DNA from: Tridacna crocea
Taxonomy: Eukaryota; Mollusca; Bivalvia; Cardiida; Cardiidae
DNA: 64,000 nt
NCBI GenBank assembly: GCA_943736015.1
Contig: OX031063.1
Span: 8,599,001 to 8,663,000, forward strand
Direction: 5' to 3'
Numbering within the stretch: the stretch's first letter is position 1; the number at the start of each line of letters is the position of its first letter. Below, piece by piece: positions 1 through 11,100 of the stretch. The translations under genes and the position numbers were made by a program. The notes under the pieces were generated by a model, which worked only from the letters and a program-made list of their open reading frames with translations, searched no databases and had not been told where the DNA came from.

Positions 1-509
1 CTTGCCTGTATACTTAGGTTTACAATATAATCCATATTATCCATTTAAGCATTTTATTATTTATATCTAACACACTGATGGTGTTGAATCCGATTTCGGT
101 TACCGAAGCAGTTCGTCTATTGATAAGTTATTTTTTTTACAATGCTGGAGTTCTGGTACTGCTACTTCATCCTTGACAGAGCCTCAGGTGAAATTAAGCC
201 AAATATATGTAGTACTTAACTATCTATCCTAACGGAGAAATACAGGACCTCGACTTATACTTATTTGGTTACTTAGATAAAAAAAAAATTTTCTGTTAAG
301 ATTATTGTTGTGTTAAATTTCGTTTCTTAAATGCTTTTAAATATTTTTATTTAGAATTTTGTAATGCTTTGATTTTAACTGTGTATGAAAACAAACTATG
401 TATCATACAAATGTGGAATCTTTTATCCATTAAAAAATTATTGCAGAAAAGGAATGCTTTTAAAAAAAAATGCCTTTTTAATCTAATTAAAAAGGAAACA
501 TGATCTTTT
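1..509. other. AT-rich sequence, nothing recognised
   Basis: About 0.5 kb of AT-rich sequence to the left of the hairpin satellite. I see no splice-flanked coding exon, RNA gene or repeat that matches the rest of the window. It does not match the block that precedes the satellites of modules 2 and 3 (14641-15295 and 37034-37695). Confidence 0.5.
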
Positions 510-1300
510 ATTGTGAATTGTTTTTGGCAAACTTACGATGAAGCAGCGAAATGTGTAGAGCAAAAGTTGAACAGGAGGAGCAAAACAGATAAAAACATAA
601 ATGTCTTTGTCTGTTTTGCTCCTACTGTGCAACCGTTTGCTGTAAACTGTTTGTGGTGCAGGGGAATGTGTAGAGCAAGAGTATAATAGAGTTGAACAGT
701 AGTAGCAAAACAGATAGACATAAATGTCTTTGTTTGTTTTGCTTCTTCTGTCTTACCTTTTGTTGTGAACTGTTTTTGGCAAACTTACGATGAAGCAGCG
801 AAATGTGTAGAGCAAGAGTATGATAAAGTTTAACATTAGAAGCGAAAAAAAAGACATATGCAGGTATTTTGCTCCTACTGTTCAACCTTTTGTTGTGCAC
901 TGTCTTTGGCAAATTTACGATGAAGCAGCGGAATGTGTAGAGCAAGAGTATAATAGAGTTGGACAGTAGGATCAAAACAGATACAGACATAAATGTCGTA
1001 GTTTGTTTTGGTCCTACTGTTCAACATTTTGTTGCGAACTGTTCTTGGCTAACTTACGATGAAGCGGCGAAATGTGTAGAGCAAGAGTATGATACAGTAG
1101 GAGCAAAAAATATACATAAATGCAGGTATTTTGCTCTACTGTTTAACCTTTTGTTGTGCGCTGTCTTTGGCAAATTAACGATGAAGCAGCGAAATGTGTA
1201 GAGCAAGAGTATAATAAAGTTGAACAGTAGGAGCAAAAAAGCCTTAATCTGCTTTGCTCCTTCTGTTCATTTTTTGTTGTGAATGTCTGGCATCCACATC
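510..1300. repeat. Hairpin satellite array, module 1
   Basis: Six degenerate monomers of about 126-138 bp stand head to tail. Each carries a TTACGATGAAGCAGCGAAAT-type block (near 531, 784, 914, 1052 and 1184, plus a degenerate one near 657), a GTGTAGAGCAAGAG block and an inverted pair, CAGTAGGAGCAAAACAG against CTGTTTTGCTCCTACTG, which can form a stem inside each monomer. The array lies about 0.5-1.3 kb past the CDC25-1 poly(A) signal. The small open frames inside it are repeat products, not genes. Confidence 0.8.
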
Positions 1301-1790
1301 AATGAACTTGAAGCTTTTCAACTATCATTAATATCGATGTTGGTTTGTAAAAGAAAATTAACCGTAAATATATGGTGGATAATAGTGTCGGTTATTTCTT
1401 TTACCATGTTAGTACTCCTTTATAAACTCCCTCATTTCATGTGACTTTCATTAAGTTTTCAGTCCAAATTCATCCTGAAGAGTCATACAAAAGCTACATG
1501 TAGCTTGATATTTCAAGAAATTGCCTTGTACGATGCAAGCCGAGAAAAAGGTTAAAATTGATTGCTGGTCGTAAATTGCGAAAAAAGGGTGTCCTCAAGA
1601 TATTTCACCATCAATTTATGTCTTGCATGTGATAAAATCATTGTGGAGAATAAAATGTGACTTGTGTCTTCTTTTGGCTAATAATGTTAATACAAGCTCA
1701 CTATTGAATTTAAGATATAATTATTTTTTTGTTCCCTGCTCAAGAGAATCGATGTTGGGATAATTAAACAAACTATTCATGGTTTACTCT
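1301..1790. other. Spacer between satellite and CDC25-1 3' end
   Basis: Non-coding sequence conserved between modules 1, 2 (about 15960-16460) and 3 (about 38440-38935). No gene is seen. It probably holds the transcription end region of CDC25. Confidence 0.5.
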
Positions 1791-1797
1791 TCTTACA

Positions 1798-1803
1798 TTT
1801 ATT
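1798..1803 (-). terminator. Poly(A) signal of CDC25-1
   Basis: AATAAA on the minus strand, 112 bases past the CDC25 stop codon. The hexamer is kept at the matching place in all four copies (16472-16477, 38940-38945, 55861-55866), which supports it as the working signal. Confidence 0.6.
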
Positions 1804-1914
1804 TTCATACACACCTTCAAAAACAATGGCAAACAAACACAACATCAGGTCAACAATAGTAACAACAAATACAATAAATAGATAGCACTTTTTAGAACAA
1901 TATTTAAATTGACT

Positions 1915-4900
1915 TTAAAAGTTCAATGTCTTTCGTCTGCTGAACTTGGCACGTGGTTTCTTGCTGTCTCCTGCTGTCCAAGATTTGGACTTCTTACGGA
2001 AGTGACGTAAATCTTCGCCGTGATCTGCGTGTAACATGGGTTTGTAGTTCATTGGTTGACATAAGTCTGACGTCATTTGTTGGTTGAGATAGAAAGTCTT
2101 GTAGCCGCCGTCAAGAAGATAAATCTCAGGAAAGTTCAGTTTGGGGTAATTGTCTTTATTGAGTTCTCTGTCTTGGCTTCTCAGAAATCGGTACCTGTAA
2201 GGAAAGGCAAAGATTACCAATAATCAGTAATTAAGGTTTTTGACACTTTTTTATGCGTTATTGACCCAAGAATATAAAAACCATTATTTTTCGTGCGGGG
2301 GTCGATTATTACTGCAAGCTAGTGAAAAGTTGAGCTGTAAATTCGTCTATTCGTGTAACATGACATAAGCTGATAGTCAATATCTATCAGACACCCCACA
2401 GTTCTTTTGGTCGAAATCGGTACCTGCTTTATTACTGACATGCAATCGATGATTCAAAATATTTGCAGAAGACAGGTTAGTTGGGACTTCTGAATAATTG
2501 AACTTGTTTTAATAGAAATATTGTAAGAAAAGGAAAGTATGGTTACTCGTGTTTTGTCTCCTTTCCCACAATGTCTTCAAAAGGTTTTTCCAATCGGTCG
2601 TGAAAACTCGTGATGGTATGTTTAAAAGAACAGAATAGACAGTGCGTTTAAGCTTAGGCGACAAGTTACTTGAGAGTAGAAAAGAAACTTTTTATAAGTA
2701 CTTGGATCTCCGGCCCAAAGTCAAACACTATACAACATTATCATAAAAGTGTAAAGTGTATATATATACATTCGCAGACGACAAAATAGCTGAACTTTAG
2801 TTTTTTATATGATTTTACAAGTACCCATGTACCATGAAAAACTTTGTATATTGATATATATTACCTGGATAAGAGATCCGTCTTTTAATCAAATAACAAT
2901 TTGGTTTCATGTACTTACATTTTTGGACCACGTTCGGAGGAGAATTCACAATGGAAGATAAGTATATGAGGTTTGTCGGATGTAGTTGGTTTCTGCAGTA
3001 AACTGTAAACATCGTCTTTTGTATAAAGATTGACAGCTCCCTTTATGTGGCCTCCCTCGTATTCATACGGGTATCTACAGTCAACAATGTTCACGTGATC
3101 AAGCTTGTCGTCGTACTCTCCATTCAAGACATCGGTGAGTGTTTTAGCGGATATAGACTTGAGGTCGCTGTGTTTCCCGGGAATTGTGGGTAATGTGTAG
3201 TCTCGTGATCCGTCAGCAACGAGGTCTGTATCGCTTGTCAATTTGTCAACAGCATCGATGATACCTTCTGACGATTCCTGCTAAGAAAAAAACGATTGTA
3301 ATTTACTCAAACTGCCATAAAGAATACAGTGATGACTGCTTTAATATAGCTAAGACATAGAAACTAACGTAGACACAGTTTATCGGACAGATAGAACTAA
3401 ATTATGCAGTGCAGTTAGCACCTGTGCCCATAAATTGACGAAATAGTCTTGACACACATATGGATGATTTTCTTACTCTCTGTCATTTAGAAAACCCAAT
3501 CGATTGTTGCTCCATGGGGATGTGTTAATTTGTAATCGTTATCCATTATACCAAGTAAGTCTTTATTGATTATAAATCGACAAAATGCAATCTGAATGAT
3601 CAATGAAAATGGTCCACGGACGTGTAAAACATCAACCAAAATTAGGCGGTCTCTTAAGGAGATTTACTTATATACCGCAGTCTGAGCTCCCTTAGAAGGT
3701 TGAAAAGGGTCGTTACCGTTTGGCTTGTTAGTAGTTACCCTTATGCGTAAAACCGCCTTTTTTTACAGGACAAGGTTCATTGATAAACATAAATGAATTA
3801 CCTCTGTAACATCTGGTCGACCTCGTTTTGTTGCTCGAACGTTCATGAATAGATCACCATCGTCATCAGCTGGACGCTTTATTCCAGAAAACAAACTTCT
3901 TTTGATTCCAGATTTCGGGCTTGTTTTTGTCCTCCTGCATCGTGGAATTTCAATCTGAAAAAAAAAAAAAATAGCATCATAATATTTTTGTTAATCGGAA
4001 GGGAAACGTTAAATCCTTTCCCATCAACCAACATTTATTTCTAGTCCTTATCAAAGCCGTTGCAGACGACAAATTATGAAATTAGCATCGTAGGGACTAT
4101 TTCCTACATGTGGGATTGTTGAAAGATAATACATATACAAGAAAATATTGATGCATAGCGTCAATATCGCCTAAAATCTGTATAGGGCATATTATGGCAT
4201 TTTAAATAAAGGAAAGTAAATCTAAGTAGAACAATGTGAGAAATGAACTGAGAAGTCTAAAACAATCCCTAGAATGCAATGAATGGTTATGGAGTGACAA
4301 CTATGGGTAGGAAATGATCGCTGTGAGTACAAAAATATTAGGAATAGATGGACGAGACCAAAAATTGTTCGAAATGGCCCAGGTACGAAATGACCTAGTT
4401 ACAAAATGACTTAAAACATGGCAGCCTCAATAGTTACTTTTCAAAACCGAATAAAAATATAGTGCCGCCGCTCATACGGCGCCACAATAATGCAGGATAT
4501 AGTGTACCGCCGACGGGTAAATTTCATTTGGGGTTTACATATCCTACTTGTCTTGGATCTTTAAAAAAACCGATTCGAAAAATAAAGTGTACGTTACTTA
4601 CGGAAAAATCAGCCGTGGTTTTGTCTGCAGTTTCGAGAGATTTACTGTATGGTGTAATGATTTCGGCGAGTTCGTTTTCGTTCCAATCTGTGGCTGTAGT
4701 TCTAGCAGGTGAGTCAAATGCATCGTCGAATAATTTTTTTCTGTAATTGAAAATAAATAGCTGTTAAAATGCTTGTCTAGTATACATGTAAATGGTATTT
4801 GTGTAAAATACATGAAGTTGAGTGAACAATGTATTTCGAATTATCAGAATCCCAAATCAAGACATGATATCCGCTGAAGACGGATCTTGAAACCAAGTAT

Positions 4901-5357
4901 CTAGATCAAGATAAAAACAAAGTACATGTAGTAAAAAGTAGTATGGCAAAACCAGTCGCCATCTACGGTTTTTGAAGCGACAAAGAAACAAATACTGCAC
5001 TTCTCTGACTTTTCCTTATTCAGGATATTTTACGAAATATAATTTCACAACTCATATTGTATCGTTCCATTGCATTACCTAGAAAAAAATGAAAATATTT
5101 GAGAAAATCGAACGTCTTCGCAAAGCGGTCATTCGCTTTTCTAAAATATTTTGCAGTAGCCCGTGTAGCCGTCCATGCTGTCAATTCTGTCTCCAAAACA
5201 CTGGTTGCTCTTTCCACAAAAACATCGTCGTAACAGTGGTGAGGCAGTATTCCCTATCAATAATATTTTAAAATATTATCCCAGACCTGTACCAGCAACC
5301 AGCGTCTGTGCTCTTTCAAGAGGTCATAAATACAACAGCTATTTACCTCAAAGCCAT
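1915..5357 (-). CDS. CDC25: M-phase inducer phosphatase CDC25, copy 1 (intact)
   Basis: Dual-specificity phosphatase that removes inhibitory phosphates from cyclin-dependent kinases at cell-cycle entry points. Coding exons on minus: 5357-5347, 4740-4602, 3954-3802, 3277-2919 and 2194-1915 (11, 139, 153, 359 and 280 nt; 313 residues). All junctions are AG/GT and in phase. The first exon codes only for MALR; an in-frame TAG lies six codons upstream of its ATG, so this ATG was chosen. The rhodanese-type catalytic part spans about residues 140-290. It has [13 protein letters not shown] (from 166) and the signature [10 protein letters not shown], with nucleophile Cys211 and Arg217. The C-terminus reads RKTLNF-stop. 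Basic patches (GIKRP, TKRGR) and one SP site lie in the short N-terminal part, which is far shorter than in vertebrate CDC25A-C. The gene is head to head with GCNT-1. An extra upstream exon is possible, so the N-terminus is the least certain part. Confidence 0.9.
2420..2620. repeat. Degenerate hairpin MITE in CDC25-1 intron 4
   Basis: A worn copy of the window's main MITE family, with the ATTTGCAGAAGACAGGTT block followed by the AAGGAAA...TTTCCCACAATG hairpin. Matching copies lie in the same intron of the other modules (about 17100-17290, 39540-39730, 57100-57235), so the insertion predates all the duplications. Confidence 0.5.
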
Positions 5358-6301
5358 TGGGTTTCGTTCGGTTTTCTATGAAAAGAGATGAGTGATATGA
5401 TATCTTGATCCGTGACTGAATTGTTGAACAATTCAGTTAGAAAAGAATTCTGATCTACAGAAACTTTTCCACATATTTATATTGAGGTACAAGTCCAATT
5501 ACCCGGATGTCATTATATACCTGAGGCCTTGAGAAAATTAAGTCGGAGTAACAGTATAGCTGACCAGGATATGCTCAAAGCCACGGGGACAGTAATTATC
5601 TCATGTCGTAATTAGTTTTTATGTATGTTTTAACCCTTGTTAGTGTAGTATGGACAGTTTTACAAATGTTTGACAAATTATAAAGTTTTATCTTTCAAGT
5701 ACGTCAAACATATAATGAAAAAAGGGATTAAATTTTTACTGGTATTTTCTCCATTTGCCTCAGTGTTTTCAAAACGTTCATTTTCTCTGGATTTAGAATC
5801 ACAACTGACAACAAATAACACAGTTACGTGGTTAAGAGTAAATGCAATAATATCAGATGCCTCATTATAAATTACCACCTCTCCCCTCCCCCCCTTCTCC
5901 CTCTCGTAGAAAACAGCATTTTCTCCTTTTACCACAATCTTTTCAAAAGGGTCGTGAAAACCAAAAAAAAAAGATTCGTAAAAACAAGGGATTGTTTGAA
6001 AAAGAGTTAAGTACTAGTATGTAACAGTAGCTTCCAACTGTTATTATTGAACATCACACTCAGGAAAATTGTTCTAATTTCTAAATCAGACTGATGAAGT
6101 TCACATCATTTATCAGACAGAAGTTCGCCAAGCTGTCACTTTTCTTATATTGTAATGCGTGGAGAAATTCCCCGGTCATCAGTGCACAAATTTATCCCTT
6201 CTATTTAGTTTGAAAAGTCACGCAAATCTAAAGAAAAAAAAAACATATGCATGTATACGATATTGTGATTTATTTCTTTGGTCACGCAATTTGTTATACT
6301 A

Positions 6302-6490
6302 TAGCTCCAGATAAAAGGGGATATGGTATTCTAATTCCGTTATTTCTCTTCCAAACCCTATGTTGTGGGTACTCATTAGAATTGTCTCAATGAGACGATT
6401 CTAATGAGTACCCACAACATAGGATTCAGTGGATAAAAAACGATATTTTCAATTCTGAAACCAAGATCACTCCCTCTATCTGCAGCTCTG
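6302..6490. mobile_element. AGCTCC-ended palindromic MITE, module 1
   Basis: The ends are inverted (AGCTCCAGATAAAAGGGG against a TCCCTCTATCTGCAGCT-type end). The centre is a near-perfect palindrome: TATGTTGTGGGTACTCATTA and its complement surround a short TGTCTCAATGAGAC core. Matching copies are at 24101-24287 and 46132-46318. A diverged copy at 13949-14113 shows that it is a mobile family. Confidence 0.65.
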
Positions 6491-7465
6491 TTATATGCAA
6501 GTGCGCACTGTGTGTAGAGCGCGCTATGCCCTTGTACTAGAATAAGCAAATAAAACGGATTTTGTAACTTTCAGTTAATCACACTTATGAAATTTGGATT
6601 ACCATGTTATGGAATTGTATCTTGCTTTCAGCACATGTTCTATATGCAATGCAGAATCCTTTATATGTTGTTTTGCTACAGAAAGTACATTATTTATCAA
6701 AATCATATTAATAGTTTCCGTGTATGTTTGCTGCAAAAGATCGAATAAATATCTCTCTTTTTAAAACCAGTTTTTTTCTTCTTTTCCCACAGTCTTTTCT
6801 ACCTTATCAAAGCAAAATTGCACTTTTTGAGCCACTTTGAAATTGTCCTCTGCAAATGCTTTCAATTTGGATAGGTCTTAAAAATTGTTGTGTGCTAATG
6901 GGTTAAGAAAGCCTTGAACAAAAAACACACGCAAACATTGGCCAAGTCCCAGTGGTTCAGTCAGTGACGTGAAGGGCTTGATATCGAGGATGTCAATGGT
7001 TTTCTAATTCTCACTCATGCGCAAATGTGTTTCTGTACGAGGATTAATGATGATGATTGGGATAGAATTCATTTATATTATATTTCATGTGTCCATTTTT
7101 AGAAATGTTATGGGTTAAGAAATGTTGTAATATAAGCTGGTGTGGGGAGAGTGAATATTTTCCTCCTGCCAAAAATCTGAAACTACTTCATTTTTTTTGT
7201 TTTAGATATCGCTTATCCGGTTAATTGACTTGAGAACATTAGTATTAAAAGAGGCATTTGTTGTACAAAATAATCAGAGGAAATGTAATAAATAATTTAC
7301 TTCATCAGCTTGTGGTTAATATGGGGAAATATTTGCCTCATAATGGTAAAGTCCGCGAAAATAATGAGTGCCATAAGGCTGATGAAATAAACTCTGTAAA
7401 TCTATTTTTCTTTGTTCACATCTTAAAATATCGTTTTGCCGTTGCCAGGGTGTCAGTGACGTTAA

Positions 7466-7689
7466 CCCATTACCACAAAATCCCTACTTTTGACGCCCCT
7501 GAGAAAGAAGCCTTTTGAAAAAACTATGGGAAAAGGAGAAAATGCTGATAACCAGCATTTTCTCCTTTCCCCATAGTGTTTTCTACCCTTCTTCCCAGAA
7601 CAAATTTCAATTTTTCAGTCACCTTTATTTTGTCGTCTGCAAATGCTTTCAATTTGGACCAGTCTACAATTTTCTCGTGTGGTAAAGAG
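7466..7689. mobile_element. TTAA-target hairpin MITE (piggyBac-type)
   Basis: 224 bp flanked by TTAA on both sides (7462-7465 and 7690-7693). The left end is CCCATTACCACA and the right end is TGTGGTAAAGAG. The centre is a long hairpin, GGGAAAAGGAGAAAATGCTG and its complement. Also present is the family block TCGTCTGCAAATGCTTTCAA. There is no coding capacity, so it depended on a transposase supplied elsewhere. Confidence 0.75.
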
Positions 7690-7839
7690 TTAAAAAGGAA
7701 GATAGAAACTGTTGCTCCTAAATCTTAGAACTAAATTAACCCTTATCCTGCTAAATTACTAAAATGAAATTTCTTATTCGATTTTGAAACCCCAAATATT
7801 GCCATTTAAAAGCTATTTTGGGGGAATTTCTATCTCCTC

Positions 7840-7925
7840 ATTGGACGGTGTAGATCTAAGATCAGATGGCACGTTCTGTGCAGTCTGGTCTTGATCCACA
7901 TTGTCCGCAAAGGTCAGCGAGTCGC
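7840..7925. repeat. Second-family hairpin (CAGACTGCAC type)
   Basis: Inverted halves built on GTGTAGATCTAAGATCAGA and TCTGGTCTTGATCCACATTG around a GTTCTGTGCAG core. Other members are listed among the findings. Confidence 0.5.
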
Positions 7926-8021
7926 TCTTACCAGATTAAGGGTTAGAAATACAATTGTAAAATATTGGTGGATGCAGGTCCTGTTACTATCAAAATATCC
8001 GTCAATGCAGATTTGTGAAAG

Positions 8022-8029
8022 TCACGTGA
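8022..8029. promoter_or_regulatory. Conserved palindromic E-box TCACGTGA
   Basis: TCACGTGA lies exactly 112 bases upstream of the GCNT ATG in copies 1, 2A, 2B and 3 (8022, 26001, 27293, 47853). The diverged module 4 keeps GCACGTGA 137 bases upstream (62343). CACGTG is bound by bHLH-Zip factors of the USF, MITF and Myc type. Whether this lies in a promoter or a 5' UTR intron is unknown. Confidence 0.45.
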
Positions 8030-8133
8030 TTTCTGAAGTGCTCGTGCTGAATGGTTTTCCACAAGATCATTTCAAACGGATTCTATTTCATTCAGACATT
8101 TAGATTTCGGTATTGTACAAGCTTTCTGATCAC

Positions 8134-11100
8134 ATGGAGTTATTTCAGCGATTGTCATGCAGAAATCTGGATAAAAGGATAGGATTTGCGCTAATTTTAG
8201 CATTTTGTCTATCCATTTTGGTCGTATATCACAGCAGGCAATTTTATCACTTTCGACCTGAACATATGAGGAGTTCTTCCCGCAATATAACACAGACGGT
8301 CCAGCTTAATGACTCCATCAATCTAAATGTTAGACCCTACGTAAAACATCGACATGGAAATCCTCTATACATCGAAACTGGCGTTGTCTTACGGAAACCA
8401 CATTACAGGTTTCCCTCCCGGAAAAAGTCGGGTCTCTCTGTAAACTGTGCTGTTGTGATACACCTAGGTCAATTTTCTGGATACAAAGAGATGAATCGAA
8501 ACAATGCATTAATTTACAAAAAGAGAAAAGAGAATGAGCTTCAAAATGAAATGACTTCATGCGATGGACTAATTAAAAAAACGGGATATGTGACTGGCCC
8601 CTTAACAGAAATGGAGAGAGACTTCCCTATCGCATACAGCATTCTGGTATACAAGGATTTCGTGCAAATAGAGATGCTTCTACGAGCTATTTATAGACCC
8701 CAAAATGTTTATTGCATTCACGTTGACCGGAAGTCAAATACGTCCCTTCATTCTAACGTACGGCGTTTGGCAAGTTGCTTTGAAAACGTTTTCATTGCAA
8801 AAAAATCTGTGAAAGTACGGTGGGGAACTTTCTCAGTGCTGGAACCAGAACTAATTTGTTTAGAAGAATTGTGGAACAAGTCAGTCACGTGGAAGTACTG
8901 GATAAATCTGACAGGGCAAGAATATCCTTTACGGACAAATTACGAGCTTGTAAAAATTCTACGATCGATGAAAGGTGCCAGTAATGTTGGAAGAAGTAGG
9001 TACTGTAATTATGTTATAGCTGTAATTCTGCCTATATCGGCCCTTGTACCCATCCAAACGACTTTTTCATTTCAGAACTGGGTCCATATTCACCAACCAC
9101 TCTTAAAAACGTTTTTGTCTTATTCTTCAAGATTTTCTGTAAGTGAACGTACCAGAACTTCTGATTGGCTAAACCATATGGCTAAGCCAATCATAAGTTC
9201 TGCTACTTTCACACTGAGAAAATCCGAAGAATAAGACTAAGAATGTCCTTAAGAATGGTTGGTGAATACGGGTCCACATCACATTTTAAAATATTGTGTA
9301 TCAAGGATAATACTAGTATACTAGTAAACAGAAAAAAAGTCCTAGTGAGGTATAATAGAATGGCATATTTTTTACCAAGTCATTGCCAAAAATAGCATTT
9401 GACTTCAGCATATCATGTGTCCCACGTGTTGCAATTCGTTTTCGACAGGATTGAAAACAATGTGAGGAAAGGAGAAAGTGTTTTCAAAAGCTTTCTTCCC
9501 GGGAGACATTATAAACGGAACAAAAGGTTTAGTGTTTCAATTGTTTTCCTGCTTTCTTCCTGGGAGACATTATAAACGGAACAAAAAGTTTAGTGTTTCA
9601 GTTGTTTTCCGGCTTGGGATGTCCTTTATGAGTGTGTAAATGAAGCTAAACCAATTTAGTAAGAGAAGAGTTAATGTGATATCCGCACATACTTTCAAAT
9701 TGGTCAAACGTAAAATCATGTCTGGTAAATTGTCTAGCATGCTAACAGGCGTTCTCTTCTTCTTCTTTTTTTCCATAACGTTTAAAGAAAGTTTCCATAT
9801 TTTTTGCTATCTCCTACAACAGGGGTTACACAGTATTCAGCAGAATTCAAGATTCCGGATTTCCACCACATCGTCTAGTACCTGTTAAAGGAGCAATCCA
9901 CGTGGTTCTCTCGCGAGATTTTGTTGACTATGTACTCCATAACAAGACAGCTCGAGACTTGCTGAACTGGTCACGTGATGTGAGAAATCCAGATGAGATC
10001 TTCTTCAATACGTTGTATTACAACCCTCGGCTTCAGATACCAGGCACCTTTCAAAAATGTATTTCCTGCTCCTATTTATGAAACATTTATCTTTTAAGCG
10101 CTTTTGTTTTCTTGGCAGAATGATATTAGTTGTACGGTTAGGTGGCACGGGACCTGAAAACTTTCCTGTTCACGGCCGTGGTTAATCATGTCGCCCCGAG
10201 CCTAAGGCGTGGTGGCGACATGATTTAACACAGTCGTTTTCAAGTCCCCTGCCACCTTACCGTACATCGACTTTATTATACTGCAAAATTTTACCCTTTT
10301 AAAGCACTTTTAGCGAATTTTTCCTATTTTATAATCTCACGAATCAAGTATGCTGACGAAATAGAAATTCCGGTCTGAGTGCCCCAATTCAATGAAAACT
10401 GACGTCACTTGAAACTGACGTCATTAAGGTAGTGGACCTGTAATAAAAGCAAATTTCTTGACAGTTGATAAAGAGAGATTAATACAGATATAATACTTTT
10501 AAACATTTTTAACCGACCAAATATTCCTTTGATGTCTATCTTGAAACTATTTGTTGATATTTTTGTTAGTTTTCAGTAAAGGGAGGTAATTATGATATCG
10601 TTTTGTAATGAGAATATAGTGGTTTTGAATTTATAAATGATAATTCTAGGAAGGACAAAAAGGAAAAAGTGGCTCGGTGAAAGAAGTAAAATGATACTCA
10701 CTTTTATCTGAGCAAATTTTGTAGGATGATATTATAGTGGAAATAGCGGAATTCTATTACGTGGTTTTTTTCACGGGAAATTTCTTTGCAGTATAATTAT
10801 GCATAATATCGAACGCGGTGTAAATTACCTTCAATGAATGACGTCCTGACGTACATAGTGGTTAAGAGATTGATTTCTAGAGATTGATCTTCCAGGAACT
10901 CCTGAATCACTGGACTTGAGCAGGTAACCTTGGGCAAGTCACTTAGAAGTGCAAGCTCAGTACCAGCAAAGCCTAGAGAAAAATATTTACCCATACCACA
11001 CAAACCCATTACCACACAAACCTTTAAATCACATAGGACATGAAGCTTTGTTTCGTTTGGACCACTTTTTTTTTTTTTTTTTTTCTATCCTATTATATTT

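Larger units (their letters stand above)
5358..8133. other. Head-to-head gap between CDC25-1 and GCNT-1
   Basis: 2.78 kb between the two start codons, expected to hold both promoters. It contains degenerate main-family MITE pieces (about 5700-5950 and 6775-6905), a palindromic element (6302-6490), a full TTAA MITE (7466-7689), a second-family hairpin (7840-7925) and a conserved E-box (8022-8029). I saw no additional gene. Confidence 0.6.

Noticed and set aside
533-1236. Several small frames in the satellite array
   Set aside because: They are repeated translations of the same hairpin monomer and are not conserved in frame between modules.
510-1300. CRISPR-like array
   Set aside because: Spaced repeats with hairpins, but the setting is an intron-bearing animal genome, the repeats are long and degenerate, and there are no unique spacers or cas genes.
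4462-4746. Plus-strand open frame across CDC25-1 exon 2 (and its like at 19619-19972 and 41954-42388)
   Set aside because: Antisense shadow of a conserved minus-strand exon. It crosses the splice sites and gives no recognisable protein.
5020-5381. Candidate exon between CDC25 exons 1 and 2
   Set aside because: Open in copy 1 only. Copies 2 and 3 have frame breaks and no matching splice pair, while exon 1 joins exon 2 in phase without it.
8113-8133. TTG-led seven-codon extension of the GCNT frame (MYKLSDH)
   Set aside because: It needs a non-ATG start and is not kept in module 4. The ATG at 8134 (and at 26113, 27405 and 47965) is conserved in position with the module 4 ATG.
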